Shown: positions 21,610 to 32,580 of the stretch, piece by piece
Position numbering within the stretch: the stretch's first letter is position 1
Layout: each line of letters starts with the position of its first letter
Assembly: GCA_035582835.1 (NCBI GenBank)
Contig: JAYKAV010000944.1
Coordinates: forward strand, 841,932 to 905,931
From: Phoebastria nigripes
Taxonomy: Eukaryota > Chordata > Aves > Procellariiformes > Diomedeidae
Direction: 5' to 3'
Length of the DNA: 64,000 nt
Notes under the pieces: model-generated
Database searches by the model: none
What the model was told of the DNA's origin: nothing
Seen by the model: only the letters and a program-made list of their open reading frames with translations
Translations under genes and position numbers: made by a program

Positions 21610-22215
21610 TTAAATGTGCTTGCAGTGCTTCTTTTTCTTTCTCTGCACTCCTTTGGTACACTCATCTGTCTCCTCTTTTTGCCTTTTGTGTTTCTTCTTA
21701 TGGCGTTTCTTTTGCTTTGCCTCATAGTCCTTTACGCTGAGATCTTCCCCATCAGATATTCCCATATAAATTTCTCCATCGCCCATATTTTCATCACAAC
21801 TAATGCTTTCCCCTTCGTGCTGCTCTTTATGTTTCCTTTTCTTTTTCCCTGAGTGACACTCATTTAACAAAGCATCCAGTTCCTCTCCATTCAAGCTACC
21901 TATCTTAGATGGTTTCANTTTTGGTTTCTCGCAATACTCTCTACTCTCTGCCTCATCTCTCTTCTGCTTCTTCTTTTTCTTTTTGACTTTGGTTTTCAGT
22001 TCTTCTGAGGGCTCCAAACCTTCGTCAGCTATTGGGCAGGAATTGTCTACCTTTGTTTCTGTGTCATTCTGGGATCCCTTCAGTTTTGCCATGCGCTTAG
22101 TGAAATATTCCTGTACAGTGAGAACACTCTTCACTGTATTGTAACCATCTGCAGGCTCAGATAGCCATCGGTTTCTCTTCTTCTCTTCCTGAGACTCGGG
22201 ATCGGTAATATCCTC
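21610..22215 (-). CDS. PINX1: PINX1 last coding exon (C-terminal part of telomerase inhibitor)
   Basis: PINX1 is a nucleolar protein that binds TERF1 and TERT, inhibits telomerase and takes part in pre-rRNA processing. This exon carries only its C-terminal region, 201 codons plus stop. It starts after a CTGCAG acceptor (exon begins at 22215 in frame). The first part ends NTVKSVLTVQEYFTKRMAKLK, which matches the conserved human segment FTIQEYFAKRMAALK. The rest is acidic stretches between lysine clusters (VKKKKKKQKRDE, SGKKKRKHKEQ, KQKKRHKKKHKRQK), ending KKKKHCKHI, typical of the charged PINX1 tail that localises it to nucleoli and carries TERT binding. The N-terminal G-patch exons are not seen and must lie upstream, toward higher coordinates. 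An ambiguous base at 21918 leaves one codon open. The gene lies about 8.3 kb upstream of SOX7 in the same orientation, as in human. Confidence 0.88.
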   Translation of the reverse strand, partial: EDITDPESQEEKKRNRWLSEPADGYNTVKSVLTVQEYFTKRMAKLKGSQNDTETKVDNSCPIADEGLEPSEELKTKVKKKKKKQKRDEAESREYCEKPKXKPSKIGSLNGEELDALLNECHSGKKKRKHKEQHEGESISCDENMGDGEIYMGISDGEDLSVKDYEAKQKKRHKKKHKRQKEETDECTKGVQRKKKKHCKHI

Positions 22216-23304
22216 CTGCAGGTGAACAGAGAGGAGCAGGAGTGACAGTCAGAAATAATGGCTTTAAACATACTGTTATTTTTTTGCACACTAATAAGAA
22301 AAACATTTAAAAACCATAAGGTGCTTTGAAAATTAAGTGTAAAAGTATAGACTTTGGCAGAAGTGAGAGGCAGCCCTTAATGCAAAAGATAGCGTAGATT
22401 TAGGGAGAAGAGGTGGCAGTATGGAAGGCAGCAAGAAAATACAGAACAAGACAATTCTCTGTTGTTTTGAATTTCTTACTGTTTACCTACTCCTGTGCAA
22501 CTCATGCAGATTATGTATAATACTATCATACTTAGTGTATTACACTCACTTTGCAAAGGCACGTCTCTACAAGATATAAAAGAACATGAAAAATAACACA
22601 GTATGATCTATTAGCCTGTGGCGTAAAGGAAATCCCATGCCTGGAATACCTCTACAGCAAAGTGCAAGAACTTATGATATACGGAGCCATCCAGCATTGA
22701 TGCATCTCTTCCATCTTATCTGATCTTTAGAAATGTTTGTTTCGTAGCTGGTTTACTGTCATTGTGTCCTAGATGTTGTTATTTAAACATGCTCCATTTG
22801 ATCATACCTTATCAGATGGCAAAAACAACATCACAGGTTAGATCTTACAAGGCTTCTGCATACACAAAATAAATAGCTGCTGAACTCTAGCTGCAGGTGA
22901 ATATCTATAAAGAGAGTCTAGTATCTAGAAAGTAAATATAAAACAAAAAGCAAACTATAGCTCTGGAGCTGGGTGTTANGTATGGCATGAAGAGAATTGA
23001 CTTTGAAAAAGCAACAAATGCAACAAGATGAAAATACATAACTTGTTAAATTATCTGTGACTTACAAAATAAACAAGCCAAAAAGGCAGCTGAAGTTCAG
23101 ACTTGTTTACATGGATACTGAAGCACTCAAAAATAACCCTTTGTGGCATATACTTTTGCTTGGCAAAAGTCACAAATGACTCTTGGAAGTGTCCCAAATT
23201 TTACATTGCCTTTTTTTTTAAAGCCTTGTATGAACTGCAGGTAACTAAGCACACCCCCCTCGATGGGAAAAGCTGAGCAGGTAAGAATCGCGTAGAATCC
23301 TTAC

Positions 23305-23463
23305 CAACATCTGGTCTACAACACGCTTCTTGATCGGGAAGTAATCCACAGCTATTACAGTCAAATGTAGTGAGTATGACAGAGATACTTCACTGTTTTT
23401 CCATTCATAAATGCACAGATAGATAAGAGCATCCACTCTACCCACAGATATCTTGTATGTGAA
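23305..23463 (-). other. Exon-like open stretch of unknown identity
   Basis: On the minus strand a 159-base stretch lies between a CACTTCAG acceptor (ends at 23464) and a TTG|GTAAGG donor (23304 onward). It is open in phase 0 throughout and would encode 53 residues beginning FTYKISVGRVDALIYLCIYE and ending PIKKRVVDQML. It contains CpG codons that are uncommon in this AT-rich surrounding. It does not resemble PINX1 and I do not recognise it. The opposite strand is also partly open, so it may be chance. Confidence 0.25.
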
Positions 23464-25944
23464 CTGAAGTGACTATAAAATGCAGCCAAATCAGAGCAGT
23501 AATATTTCATGCCCACTTTCACTGGCATAAACTGATACACAGGGTGAAGGCCAGCGGAAAACTGGGAGATACAAAACCACTTATCTCAACACTTTATAGT
23601 TATTGCATGATGGTGTAGATAAGTGATCTGGCTCTCTTTAGGGCATCATTAAACTTGCTAGCTGAAGTGGGGTTTATTAGGGTTTGTGAGTAAGGTTTTG
23701 CAGGTCTGACTCCTTATGCATCCATAACCTTTACTCACATGAGCAGGAATGCAAAAATTTGTGTCATTAGTGATGCATTACGAGTAGCGATTTCCTCATA
23801 CATCTGCTTTCAAGAGAGCTATTCCAGTGGAACGAAAGTAACGCTACACTTGAGATTCCAGTAATGTTTGTGTGGGCACTTATAAAAATTAGGTACTTTT
23901 CTTGTAGGAATACCTTGTAGTGTACCTTCAGGTAAGTTTATGAAGTAACTGAACCTATTCGACTTCTGGCAAAGTCGTCTGCAAAGAGATGTTGAACATG
24001 GCGAAAAAAAAGCGTGTACCTACACCCTTCTATACATATAGGTTACATTTGAAAGGGGAGCCGCAGTAGAAGTTTGACAAGACAGAATCCACAGAATAAA
24101 TGGATTGACCTACGTTTGTAGTCGCTCTCTTTTTAATAAGATATACCTCCCAACCTAAGCAAGCAGCGTTAGCGTGGATCAAAAATAGATGCCCTGCTAA
24201 AGCAGAGTTAAACAGGTCACTTTCTTTTCCTTTTCCTTCTACCCACAGCAGGATTTTGACACCTTGTATTGCAAAATGACAAACAGTCTCCCAGGTTTTC
24301 TGCCGCAGATGCCAGCCAGAACAGTTTCCCTCCCCACCCCAATATGTAAAACGTACTTGCGACCAGAACACCCATTACCCCCTGGCCAACCAGGAAAGGA
24401 TTTTCTCATTCCCTTGGTGACTTCAAGTCCTGACAACTTAATTACTGTAATTCAAGGCAAATACTGCTTGAACTCTACACATTTCTTTTATAAAATACAT
24501 TAGGCATAAAAAAAATGTTCCTTCGGTTAAGCTGAGGAGTTCAGAAGTTATGCATGATCCCAGAAAATAAGAACCTCGCTCAGAAACTCCTTTATTGATA
24601 AGAATTTTAATAACCACGGGCCACTGAACACAGAACTAACAGGGCATGGAGACAAGCAAAGAGGTGCCAACCCTAGAAAACCTCTCAGTTTAGGAAAAGC
24701 TTATGTGAAACCATGAATCACCTGGAAGGGCTGTTAAATGCCAGAAGTGTTCCCCCTCCCGTGATGTACCTGCCCTAGTAGCCATGGGAACACTGCTGAA
24801 CTCTAAACGTGGGTTTTCTCTAACCTCTCGACAGGAGACTCGCAGTTTATGCAATTCCTCCCCTGCTTGCCCCAACACATGCATATAGAAGTTTCAAAGA
24901 AAAATAAGATACACATACTTAAATGTGTACTGTGTTGCTGCAACTTCTGAAAAGCAATTTATTACACAAGATAAAAGACAGAAAGAAACACTCCTGCTCC
25001 AAAGAACTGATGATCAGGTAGAAGGAAAAGAGCAATCGTGCCGTAACTGGTGGGAGGCCTGAAGATTGGGCTTTGGAGGAGATATGTTTGTCCACACTGT
25101 GAGTTCCAAAATTGCCAACAAAATCGGGCTGAGAAGATGAAGTTAAAAGGAGTTGGGAATACTGGCCTCTGTGGAATTGGTAGGATGGTCCCAAGCAAGA
25201 GAAAAGGACTGCCTGAAACATGGCGTTAAATGTGGAATGATTAAGAGGAAACAATACGAAAATTCAAGGAGAGGCTGGGAAGTGCACAGGAAAAGATGAA
25301 GGTCAATTACAGCCAGAATTCCCCTGTAAATATCATCTGTTTATGTAATTAGTTAAATGTATGGAAAATAATTAGAAGCACGTAAAGCACTCTAAGTACC
25401 ACCATGTTTTCTTCTGCCTGCTTTCTTCACTTGAGACACACAATGCTGATTTAATCATTGTTAGTACACTAAACTTACAGAGTGAAATCCTGGTTCCCTT
25501 GATTCCTGCAGGATCAGGATTGCATCTCTAAGGCATCATGCTCTCAGAGCACCTTTCAGCCACAGTTATTTAGTGAAGAAAAAAATAGGGGATTATGGTC
25601 AATTATATAAACAATTCACAGCACATTGTGAAAACAGTTTGGCAACAGTAGAAGCCCAAAGTGGAAAGTATTTAGACACCTCATGAAATCAGATGAGTTT
25701 GAATCCCAAATTATCTTTGGAGATTTAAGACCTTAGATTGAAGAATTACAATCCAAAAAGAAAAACTGCATCTGCATGTTACTCTGGGAAGAAAAGCGAG
25801 ATAAAACCAATCAGCAAAGACAAAGGGTGCCAGTACATAAGCAACAGAAGCAGCTTGGATTAATTCAGTGAAGTTTCCCTCCTCTTCAGACTGCAAGTGT
25901 TTCTTTCTTAGCACTTAAAGCTTAGAATAGGGGAATCAAAAATC

Positions 25945-26055
25945 TACTATACAGTCTCAGATCTGCCACATACGAACTACAATTACTCATGTAATTTCAC
26001 ATGCCTTTGCTTCCTCATTTGCAAATGAGGGAGTACTAATCATAAGCAATTTTGT
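25945..26055 (-). mobile_element. MIR-like SINE relic
   Basis: A GATCTGCCACATACGAACTA tract, then 'TCATGTAATTTCACATGCC', 'TTTGCTTCCTCATTTGCAAAT' and 'GAGGGAGTACTAATC' follow the reverse complement of the MIR core step by step, strongly diverged. Confidence 0.5.
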
Positions 26056-27777
26056 TAGCTCAAATTCACAAAATGACACAGAAGGAAAAGTACAGAAGGG
26101 GTGAGCATAAAGGCAGAATAAAGCTAAACTATAATTTCAGTAGATTCTCACTTAAATTACAGAAAATGGGCTAGATGAAGTAAGTAGAGGCTAAACCTCT
26201 AGCCTGAGTTACAAGGCAATCACATGATCATTCATAGCGTTAAAATGCAACAACCCCTTTCTGCAGTCTGGCTGAACCACAGTGATTAGCTACTTTCTTG
26301 TTGAGAAACCATAACAATAAGATTAATATAATCCAGTTCTGTTTCTGCTACTTCAGATCCTCACTGCAGAGGTGCGTTGGTATGACCCCCATGCAGTGCA
26401 CAAAACTTGACAGGCAAGAACTGAGGGCATCCCTGTATCTTTCTAACCCAGGTCTAGCTGTAATGGAGAGAAGCACAGCAGATTATTCATGAAGAGTCAC
26501 TCTGGAGCTTTGCAGACATTAAGGATGACAGAGTCTTGCTTTAAGGAGTTGACAACTTAAGTTAAGTGTGAGCATAAACATTTGGATTGGGATCAAACAG
26601 GCAAGAGAGTGAACAAAGACTTGTGGCATGATGAGTTTAAGCAGGATTAAAATAAATACATGCATAAATAAGGCTACGTACCATCAGTTCTNAAGTCAAT
26701 TCTGGCATAAGAACAGGTACCCAGGAGGCTCTAATGTTTTCCATTTACCTGATTAAGATTGGTATACTGCAGACAGCATCTTATGAAGAACTAATGATAA
26801 CAGCCTTCCAATACAGAAAGGGCTGATGCAAAGAGGAAAGGGGACAATTTTCCCTGTGCTTACGAGGAAGAGGACAAGCAGCAGCAGATGTAAATTACCA
26901 ACATGAAACTTTGCTAGTAGGAGAAATCTATCAGTATATATGTGAAACCTCAACAACCACTGGGAGTCTCAGCCACTGAAAGCAACTCAAGACAACTATC
27001 AGGAAAGCGTTAGGTAGTTAATCCTTGCTTGGAATGGAAAATGGAAGATCTGGACTCTAGAAGCATCTTCCAGCCCCGTAATGCTTTAAAAACTTAAACA
27101 GCTATACAATTCGACCTCCTGGTAATAAAAGAGGNTTTAATGAAAGAGATGAAAAGCAGGAACACTAAACCTGGAAAGAAATGGTAAAAATTCAGGTCAC
27201 CTGCCATTTCCTTCTTTTGTTGACCCTGGTATTCTAATCACCAGGATACCTCACATAACCATAGCAAGGTTTAATTTTACTACTATTTATACTGAGTGCC
27301 AATATAGCAAGGAATCTACTTATGGGAAATGGAATGAAAATCCTGAATGTCTAATACCTGGCCAGGCTGTATGACATGATAGCACTTTCAAAAAGGACAA
27401 GTTCCAATTACTATAGAGAAGCACCTTCCTGTTTGACTCCATTAAAATAAATTCTGTGCNAGAATACATTGAAAAATCATCTGCTATCCTGCAGTTGGAT
27501 ATTAACTACTATACTCCACATGAACTATCAGCTCTGTCTCTTACCCAGCAAGGACAAGGAAAGAGGTTAGGAAGTAACTAATGGAAAGGGGACAAGGAAA
27601 AACCTTTTAAAAAAAAATCCAACTGTTTTCTCCATGGAATTATGAAGATCCTTTTTTGCTACACTTGCCTCCATCTGCAACTACAAAGGAAAGAGCAGTC
27701 AGGCTGCTCCTCTTNCCATTAAAAATGCCAAGGAATTTTATTGTAGGAAATATCTGCTTAGAGTAATTTTGGGGTTA

Positions 27778-27990
27778 TTCACAGAATCATTGATTGGAAG
27801 TGACCTCTGGAGGTCTTTAGTCCAGCCTCCGGCCTGGAGCAGGACTACCGCCAATGCTAGACCAGGTCAGCTTTTTGTAGCGGAGTCATGGAAACCTCCA
27901 AGGATGGAGGTTCCACAATCTTTCCAGATACCTGTTCCGATGCGGCACTGTATCCTAGTGAGGAGGTTTTATTACCACATAACAGCACCC
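27778..27990 (-). mobile_element. Old CR1 LINE 3' end, minus orientation
   Basis: The stretch starts with CACAGAATCATTGATTGGAA, followed by GTGACCTCTGGAGGTCTTTAG and TCCAGCCTCC, then a CATGGAAACCTCCAAGGATGG block and 'CAGATACCTGTTCC'. This is the reverse complement of the CR1 3' end and 3' UTR. It is heavily mutated, so it is an old copy. It may continue in more decayed form to about 28140. Confidence 0.75.
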
Positions 27991-27999
27991 AGTTCATTC

Positions 28000-29440
28000 T
28001 ACTGTATAAATCCATAGGTGCTTGGTTTTCAAGTACATTTACATTGTATCTGCTGACTCCATTTTTTATTTTAGTTTTAAATTCTGTGGTGATGTGTTTC
28101 TATTAAAACTGCATTCAAATTCTCCCAGGCTGTCCTGTAATTCTATTTTATATTTTTGCCAAAAGCTCATCCCTCAGCAAGTGGCCAATTTTAGCATTTT
28201 CATTTATTCTTATAATTCACACATTACTATTGCTAAAATAGAAAGCCACCATCTCTCTTGCTGAATGTAATCTCTAGGTATCCAAAATGCCATTTGCTTG
28301 TCATATAAACAATACATTTTTACTGTCGTACGACGTACTGGATCCCAGCCTGTTTCCATCAATGAAACGGGAGCTGTACAAAAGCTGTAATACTCAGCCG
28401 GGTTTTGCCTTCAGCCTGAAAACAACAGCGTAACAGGAAGCAACAGGGTTGCAAAAGTGCAACGGATTAAATTTTGGCCAGAGACTTGATTACAATGATA
28501 GTCATGGGGATTCATTCCAGCTGCCATTATCAGATGCTGGTCAGTCCTACAGTACTAGCAGTTACAATACTAGCAGTTACAACACCTGTATTTCTAATGT
28601 CAGCTTGGGAACCCTGATACCGTGCCGCACAGAGCACACAAACTTCCTCCTACTGTTCTTACACTTTTCAGGAAAAAAAAGCATTCATTTAAGTTTTAGC
28701 AAACAAAGGCAGNGAGTAAAATCCACGAGCAGAAGGCAGCCTGTGAAAGGCTAAGGGAAAATACACACAGTGAGATAATGCACAAGAGGTGCAGAAGACT
28801 CAAGGCACATAGGGAAAGAGTTAAAAAATCAGCACACTGCAGAGAATAAAAATCCTTTTTGTATCTTGAAAGAGAGACACTTAGATATCCTTGTGACATC
28901 TCATTTCACTCTAGCTACACAGCAAAATCTCTGTTCCTTTGCATTTCCTTGCAAATTACATCTGTGCATTAGACTGAATATAAACAAAACTAAAGGAAGA
29001 GATTTCCCCTAGGATCTCTCTATTGGCACGATACAGAGATCCAAACATAGTGACTTCATCTTCCCAGAAGCACCTAAATCAATTCTAACCGTTCTGTTCT
29101 CACCTTGAATAACAGAGGAAGTATGGTCCGGCAAAGNGAGCACAGGACTGGGAAGGTCATGTTTCCTAAGTTCTCTTCCCAGCTGGTGGGAAACCCTGGA
29201 GAAGAAGTTCCCTCCAGCTCTGGCACAGGCTAGCAAAGCACAAAACATGCCTTATCAACTATATGAAACTCGCAGCAGAGCTGAGTTTCATTAAGTGTTT
29301 GTAAAGTGCTTTAAGATCCTTCAAAGAGGTATCACAGATGTGCAAGGCACTATGCAAGTACTGAAATAACCCCACCGTTCCACTCACCTGCCAGTGCTGT
29401 GTGGCTATGACATTTAGCGGCGAACAGACACATCACAATT
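28000..29440. other. Presumed PINX1 intron, little recognisable
   Basis: AT-rich DNA with no gene. A short direct duplication of TACTAGCAGTTACAA lies at 28553-28582. Near 29290-29370 a tract 'GTAAAGTGCTTTAAGATCC ... GGCACTATGCAAGTACTG' resembles the tail of ancient amniote SINE/L2-like elements. Confidence 0.4.
29288..29368 (+). mobile_element. Ancient SINE/LINE tail relic
   Basis: GTAAAGTGCTTTAAGATCCT followed by GGCACTATGCAAGTACTG recalls the conserved 3' tail ('tgtaaagcgctttgagatcc ... aaaggcgctatataagtg') shared by several old amniote SINE/LINE families. Family assignment is uncertain. Confidence 0.35.
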
Positions 29441-29447
29441 TTTTCTG

Positions 29448-30024
29448 TGTCCTGGTTTCGGCTGGGATAGAGTTAATTTTCTTCCTAGTAGCTGGTACAG
29501 TGCTGTGGTTTGGATTTAGTATGAGAATAACNTTGATAACACACTGATGTTTTAGTTGTTGCTAAGCAGTGTTTACACTAGTCAAGGACTTTTCAGCTTC
29601 CCATNCTCTGCCAGGTGCACAAGAAGCTGGGAGGGGNCACAGCCGGGACAGCTAGCCCAACGGGCCAACGGGGTATTCCATACCGTATGATGTCATGCTC
29701 AGCATATAAAGCTGGGGGAAGAAGAAAGAAGGGGGGGGACGTTCGGAGTGATGGCATTTGTCTTCCCAAGTCACCATTACACGTGATGGAGCCCTGCTTT
29801 CCTGGAGATGGCTGAACACCTGCCTGCCCATGGGAAGTAGTGAATGAATTCCTTGTTGTGCTTTGCTTGCGTGCACGGCTTTTGCTTTACCTATTAAACT
29901 GTCTTTATCTCAACCCAGGGGTTTTCTCACTTTTACTCTTTCGATTCTCTCCCCCATCCCAGCAGCAGGGAGTGAGCGAGCGGCTGTGTGGTACTTAGTT
30001 GCTGGCTGGGGTTAAATCATGACA
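29448..30024 (+). mobile_element. Solo LTR of an avian endogenous retrovirus
   Basis: A 577-base unit begins TGTCCTGGTTTCGGCTGGGA and ends AAATCATGACA, so its ends form the TGTC...GACA inverted termini of retroviral LTRs. Inside are a TATAAA box at 29705-29710 and an ATTAAA polyadenylation signal at 29893-29898 followed by T/C-rich sequence, the expected U3-R-U5 order for plus orientation. No primer-binding site, gag/pol/env sequence or second LTR follows, so it is a solo LTR left by recombination. The 5' sequence is one I know as widespread in neoavian genomes. A TCTG lies immediately before the LTR and again one base after it, possibly a target-site duplication. Three ambiguous bases occur in it. 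Confidence 0.85.
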
Positions 30025-30089
30025 GTCTGTTCTGCAATATACCCGTATATAATCAAATCATCAAGAGACTCTCAAATATAATATTTTAA

Positions 30090-30876
30090 AGGCGCGGGCA
30101 GGACTATAATGTGCCGGGTCCTGCACTTCGGCCACAACAACCCCATGCAACGCTACAGGCTGGGGGAAGAGTGGCTGGAAAGCTGCCTGTCGGAAAAGGA
30201 CCTGGGGGTGCTGGTTGACAGCCGGCTGAATATGAGCCGGCAGTGTGCCCAGGTGGCCAAGAAGGATGGCCAACAGCATCCTGGCCTGTATCAGAAATAG
30301 TGTTGCCAGCAGGAGTAGGGAAGTGATNGTCCCCCTGTACTCGGCACTGGTGAGGCCCCACCTCGACTACTGTGTTCAGTTTTGGGCCCCTCACTACAAG
30401 AAGGACATTGAGGTGCTGGAGCGNGTCCAGAGGAGGGCAACGACGCTGGTGAAGGGTCTGGAGAGCAAGTCTTACGAGGAGCGGCTGAGGGAACTGGGAC
30501 TGTTTAGCCTGGAGAAGAGGAGGCTGAGGGGAGACCTTATTGCGCTCTACAACTACCTGAAAGGAGGTTGCAGCGAGGTGGGTGTTGGTCTCTTCTGCCA
30601 AGCAACTAGCGATAGGACGAGAGGAAATGGCCTCAAGTTGCGCCAGGGGAGGTTTAGATTGGACATTAGGAAAAATTTCTTTACTGAAAGAGTGGTTAAG
30701 CATTGGAACAGGCTGCCCAGGGAAGTGGTNGAGTCCCCATCCCTGGAAGTATTTCAAAGACGTGTAGATGAGGCGCTTAGGGACACGGTTTAGTGGGCAT
30801 GGTGGTGTTGGGTTGACAGTTGGACTTGATGATCTTAGAGGTCTTTTCCAACCTTAATGATTCTATGATTCTATAA
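30090..30876 (+). mobile_element. CR1 LINE, 5'-truncated, nearly intact ORF2 3' end
   Basis: CR1 is the main non-LTR retrotransposon of birds. The fragment codes for the C-terminal part of the ORF2 reverse transcriptase: [44 protein letters not shown], then (after a frameshift) [38 protein letters not shown], [34 protein letters not shown], the NxLPREVxESPSLEVFQRRVD end and a stop at about 30791-30793. The frame is broken once, by what looks like a 4-base insertion near 30267, in the AAGAAGGATGGCC tract where the usual sequence is AAGAAGGCC. The 3' end shows GATGATCTTAGAGGTCTTTTCCAACC-like sequence and two copies of the ATTCTATG tail. It is 5'-truncated like most CR1 copies and looks comparatively young. 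Confidence 0.93.
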
Positions 30877-32450
30877 TCAAATCAGTGTAGACTGGTCTTT
30901 TTGTCCTTTACCCATACTCTAAATGTCAATGCCTTCAAATGTCCAGGACAGTCATCCCAGTAGCGTAGGTATCATTCATGTAGCAGTAGTACCGCAAGGC
31001 ACGCTCAGAAGCAATCCAAGTCTTCTTCACATAGTAGTTTACTACTGTCATGTCATTCCCTGGGCAGCTTTCATTATCTCTTTGTAATGTGTGTGGAATA
31101 GGCAGTTGCTGTTAATCCTTTCTAATCAGGATTCAGAAGACCAAACCCTTCTTGATTCTTGAGTTCAGGATTGCTTCCTATANCCCCCAGATATAGAAGA
31201 AACTGAATGGACTACATTGCAAGTAACAAGTGGGCTTGGCCAGACAAGCAAAGGTATTAACAAGGGCTCTGAAGATTGAAGATGCTGAGATAAGCCACTG
31301 AGAGAAAGGATGCAATAAAAATCATTGGAAGTACCCAGAGGAGAGAAAGGAGTTCTGGTAGCAATTCCGAGAGCAAACACAGTCAGCATCACAGCTTGGC
31401 TTCTGGCGGAGGAAACTACATGTACTTTGAAATCTGAAAATAATACCTGCCTATGTAAAACTTCACTTCTATCTCTTTTCTAATAATAAATGTAGAAAAG
31501 CATATCTGTGAATAAATNAAGTGCTTCTAGGAGCATTTGAAGCAGATAATTTAAATGGCCAAACCTTCACTCCTTTCCCCTTCCCCTTAGAAAATGCTTC
31601 TCAGAAGGAAAATACACACTTGAAACTCCTCCGCTTCTTTGCTCTGAGAGAGTAATATGCTAGAGAGCTGATCCACGTATCAAAAGCAAGTCAGACCTCT
31701 GTGCAAGGGTACAGACATTTCCTGTTTTTCAGCACAAGCAGTGGCCAAGGAGCTGCTGAGAAATACCTTGTGTCACTTTTTAGTCACTTATTTGTGAAGT
31801 GTGCCTTCATCATGACTTGGTTCCTTTTCTCTAAGCAGGTGTGAAGAAGTATTCGCAGCGCAGGAAAATGAATCAGAACATTACAATTTAGAGCAGCATT
31901 GACCATAAATACCAGCAGAGCCCTCCTGCCTGAAAGCGTGCAGACTAAAAGACAGATGCAGAAAAACAAGTCAAACAGCAAGAATGAGAACTGAAATCTG
32001 AAATACAACTGATCGGATGTGTATGTACTTTTTTTTCTTCTCTCCCATCTATAAGGGTCTGAAGAAAAGACTTTGTCTGAGGAAAGGGTTTTATTTTTCA
32101 AGGAATATCACTCATGCAGTGTATCTACAGTTCATATGGATCTTATTCTTGTTTTCAAGAATTCACACAGTACAGCCCTGCAACTATAACCAAGCCAGGT
32201 ACAATCTCCCTCTGCAGCCTTCTTTCATAAATTTCTGCATTTTTTCTTCATTGCTGCCTTTAGTTTTGGTGCTTCCTTGCACAACTATTCTGACAAGTCA
32301 ACTCCTCAGATCAATTCAAATTAGCACCCATCCTCTCTCCCTACAAACCAACCCAGCTCTTCTACACTGTGCTTCATAATGTTACTCTGTTTTTAAACAC
32401 AGACATAAGTGTTTAACTAACCATACTGCCTGTGTCCTACCTTACCCTTC
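30877..32450. other. Presumed PINX1 intron
   Basis: AT-rich DNA. An unexplained open stretch at 30938-31111 (minus) is given as a finding. Otherwise I see no gene, repeat family or RNA gene. Confidence 0.35.
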
Positions 32451-32454
32451 TACT

Positions 32455-32580
32455 CTCTGATATGTGTAACATCCTGCCCTTGTTCTGTCCATCATTTTAT
32501 TGTAAGCTCTCTGGGGAAGTAATTAGCCCACATGTGAGCACTATATAACATAATTAACAAATAATAACCACCAAGAAATG
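32455..32580 (+). mobile_element. CR1-L3-like LINE 3' tail relic
   Basis: ATTGTAAGCTCTCTGGGGAAG followed by 'GAGCACTATATAACATAATTAAC' and 'AAATAATAACC' follows the L3/CR1 3' UTR pattern ('ttgtaagctctttggggcaggg...cagcgcctagcac...aataataa'). Confidence 0.45.

Larger units (their letters stand above)
22216..27775 (-). other. PINX1: Presumed PINX1 intron sequence
   Basis: Upstream of the last PINX1 exon. Mostly AT-rich single-copy DNA with no recognised gene. One exon-like open stretch (23305-23463, minus) has both splice consensus sites and is described separately. A MIR-like relic lies near 25.95 kb. I searched by eye for the preceding PINX1 exon and did not find it. Confidence 0.4.

Noticed and set aside
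21472..21852. 126-codon plus-strand hydrophobic frame resembling a membrane protein
   Set aside because: It is antisense to the lysine-rich part of PINX1; AAA/AAG codons read as TTT/CTT, giving false Phe/Leu membrane segments.
30025..30090. Retroviral internal sequence after the LTR
   Set aside because: The sequence after the LTR has no primer-binding site or gag-like frame and runs into a CR1 element, so the LTR is solo.
30960..31060. Possible PINX1 exon because of a TWIA tripeptide like the NWIA of PINX1
   Set aside because: Only three residues agree; the surrounding residues differ completely from NNEDNWIAHQDDFNQLL.
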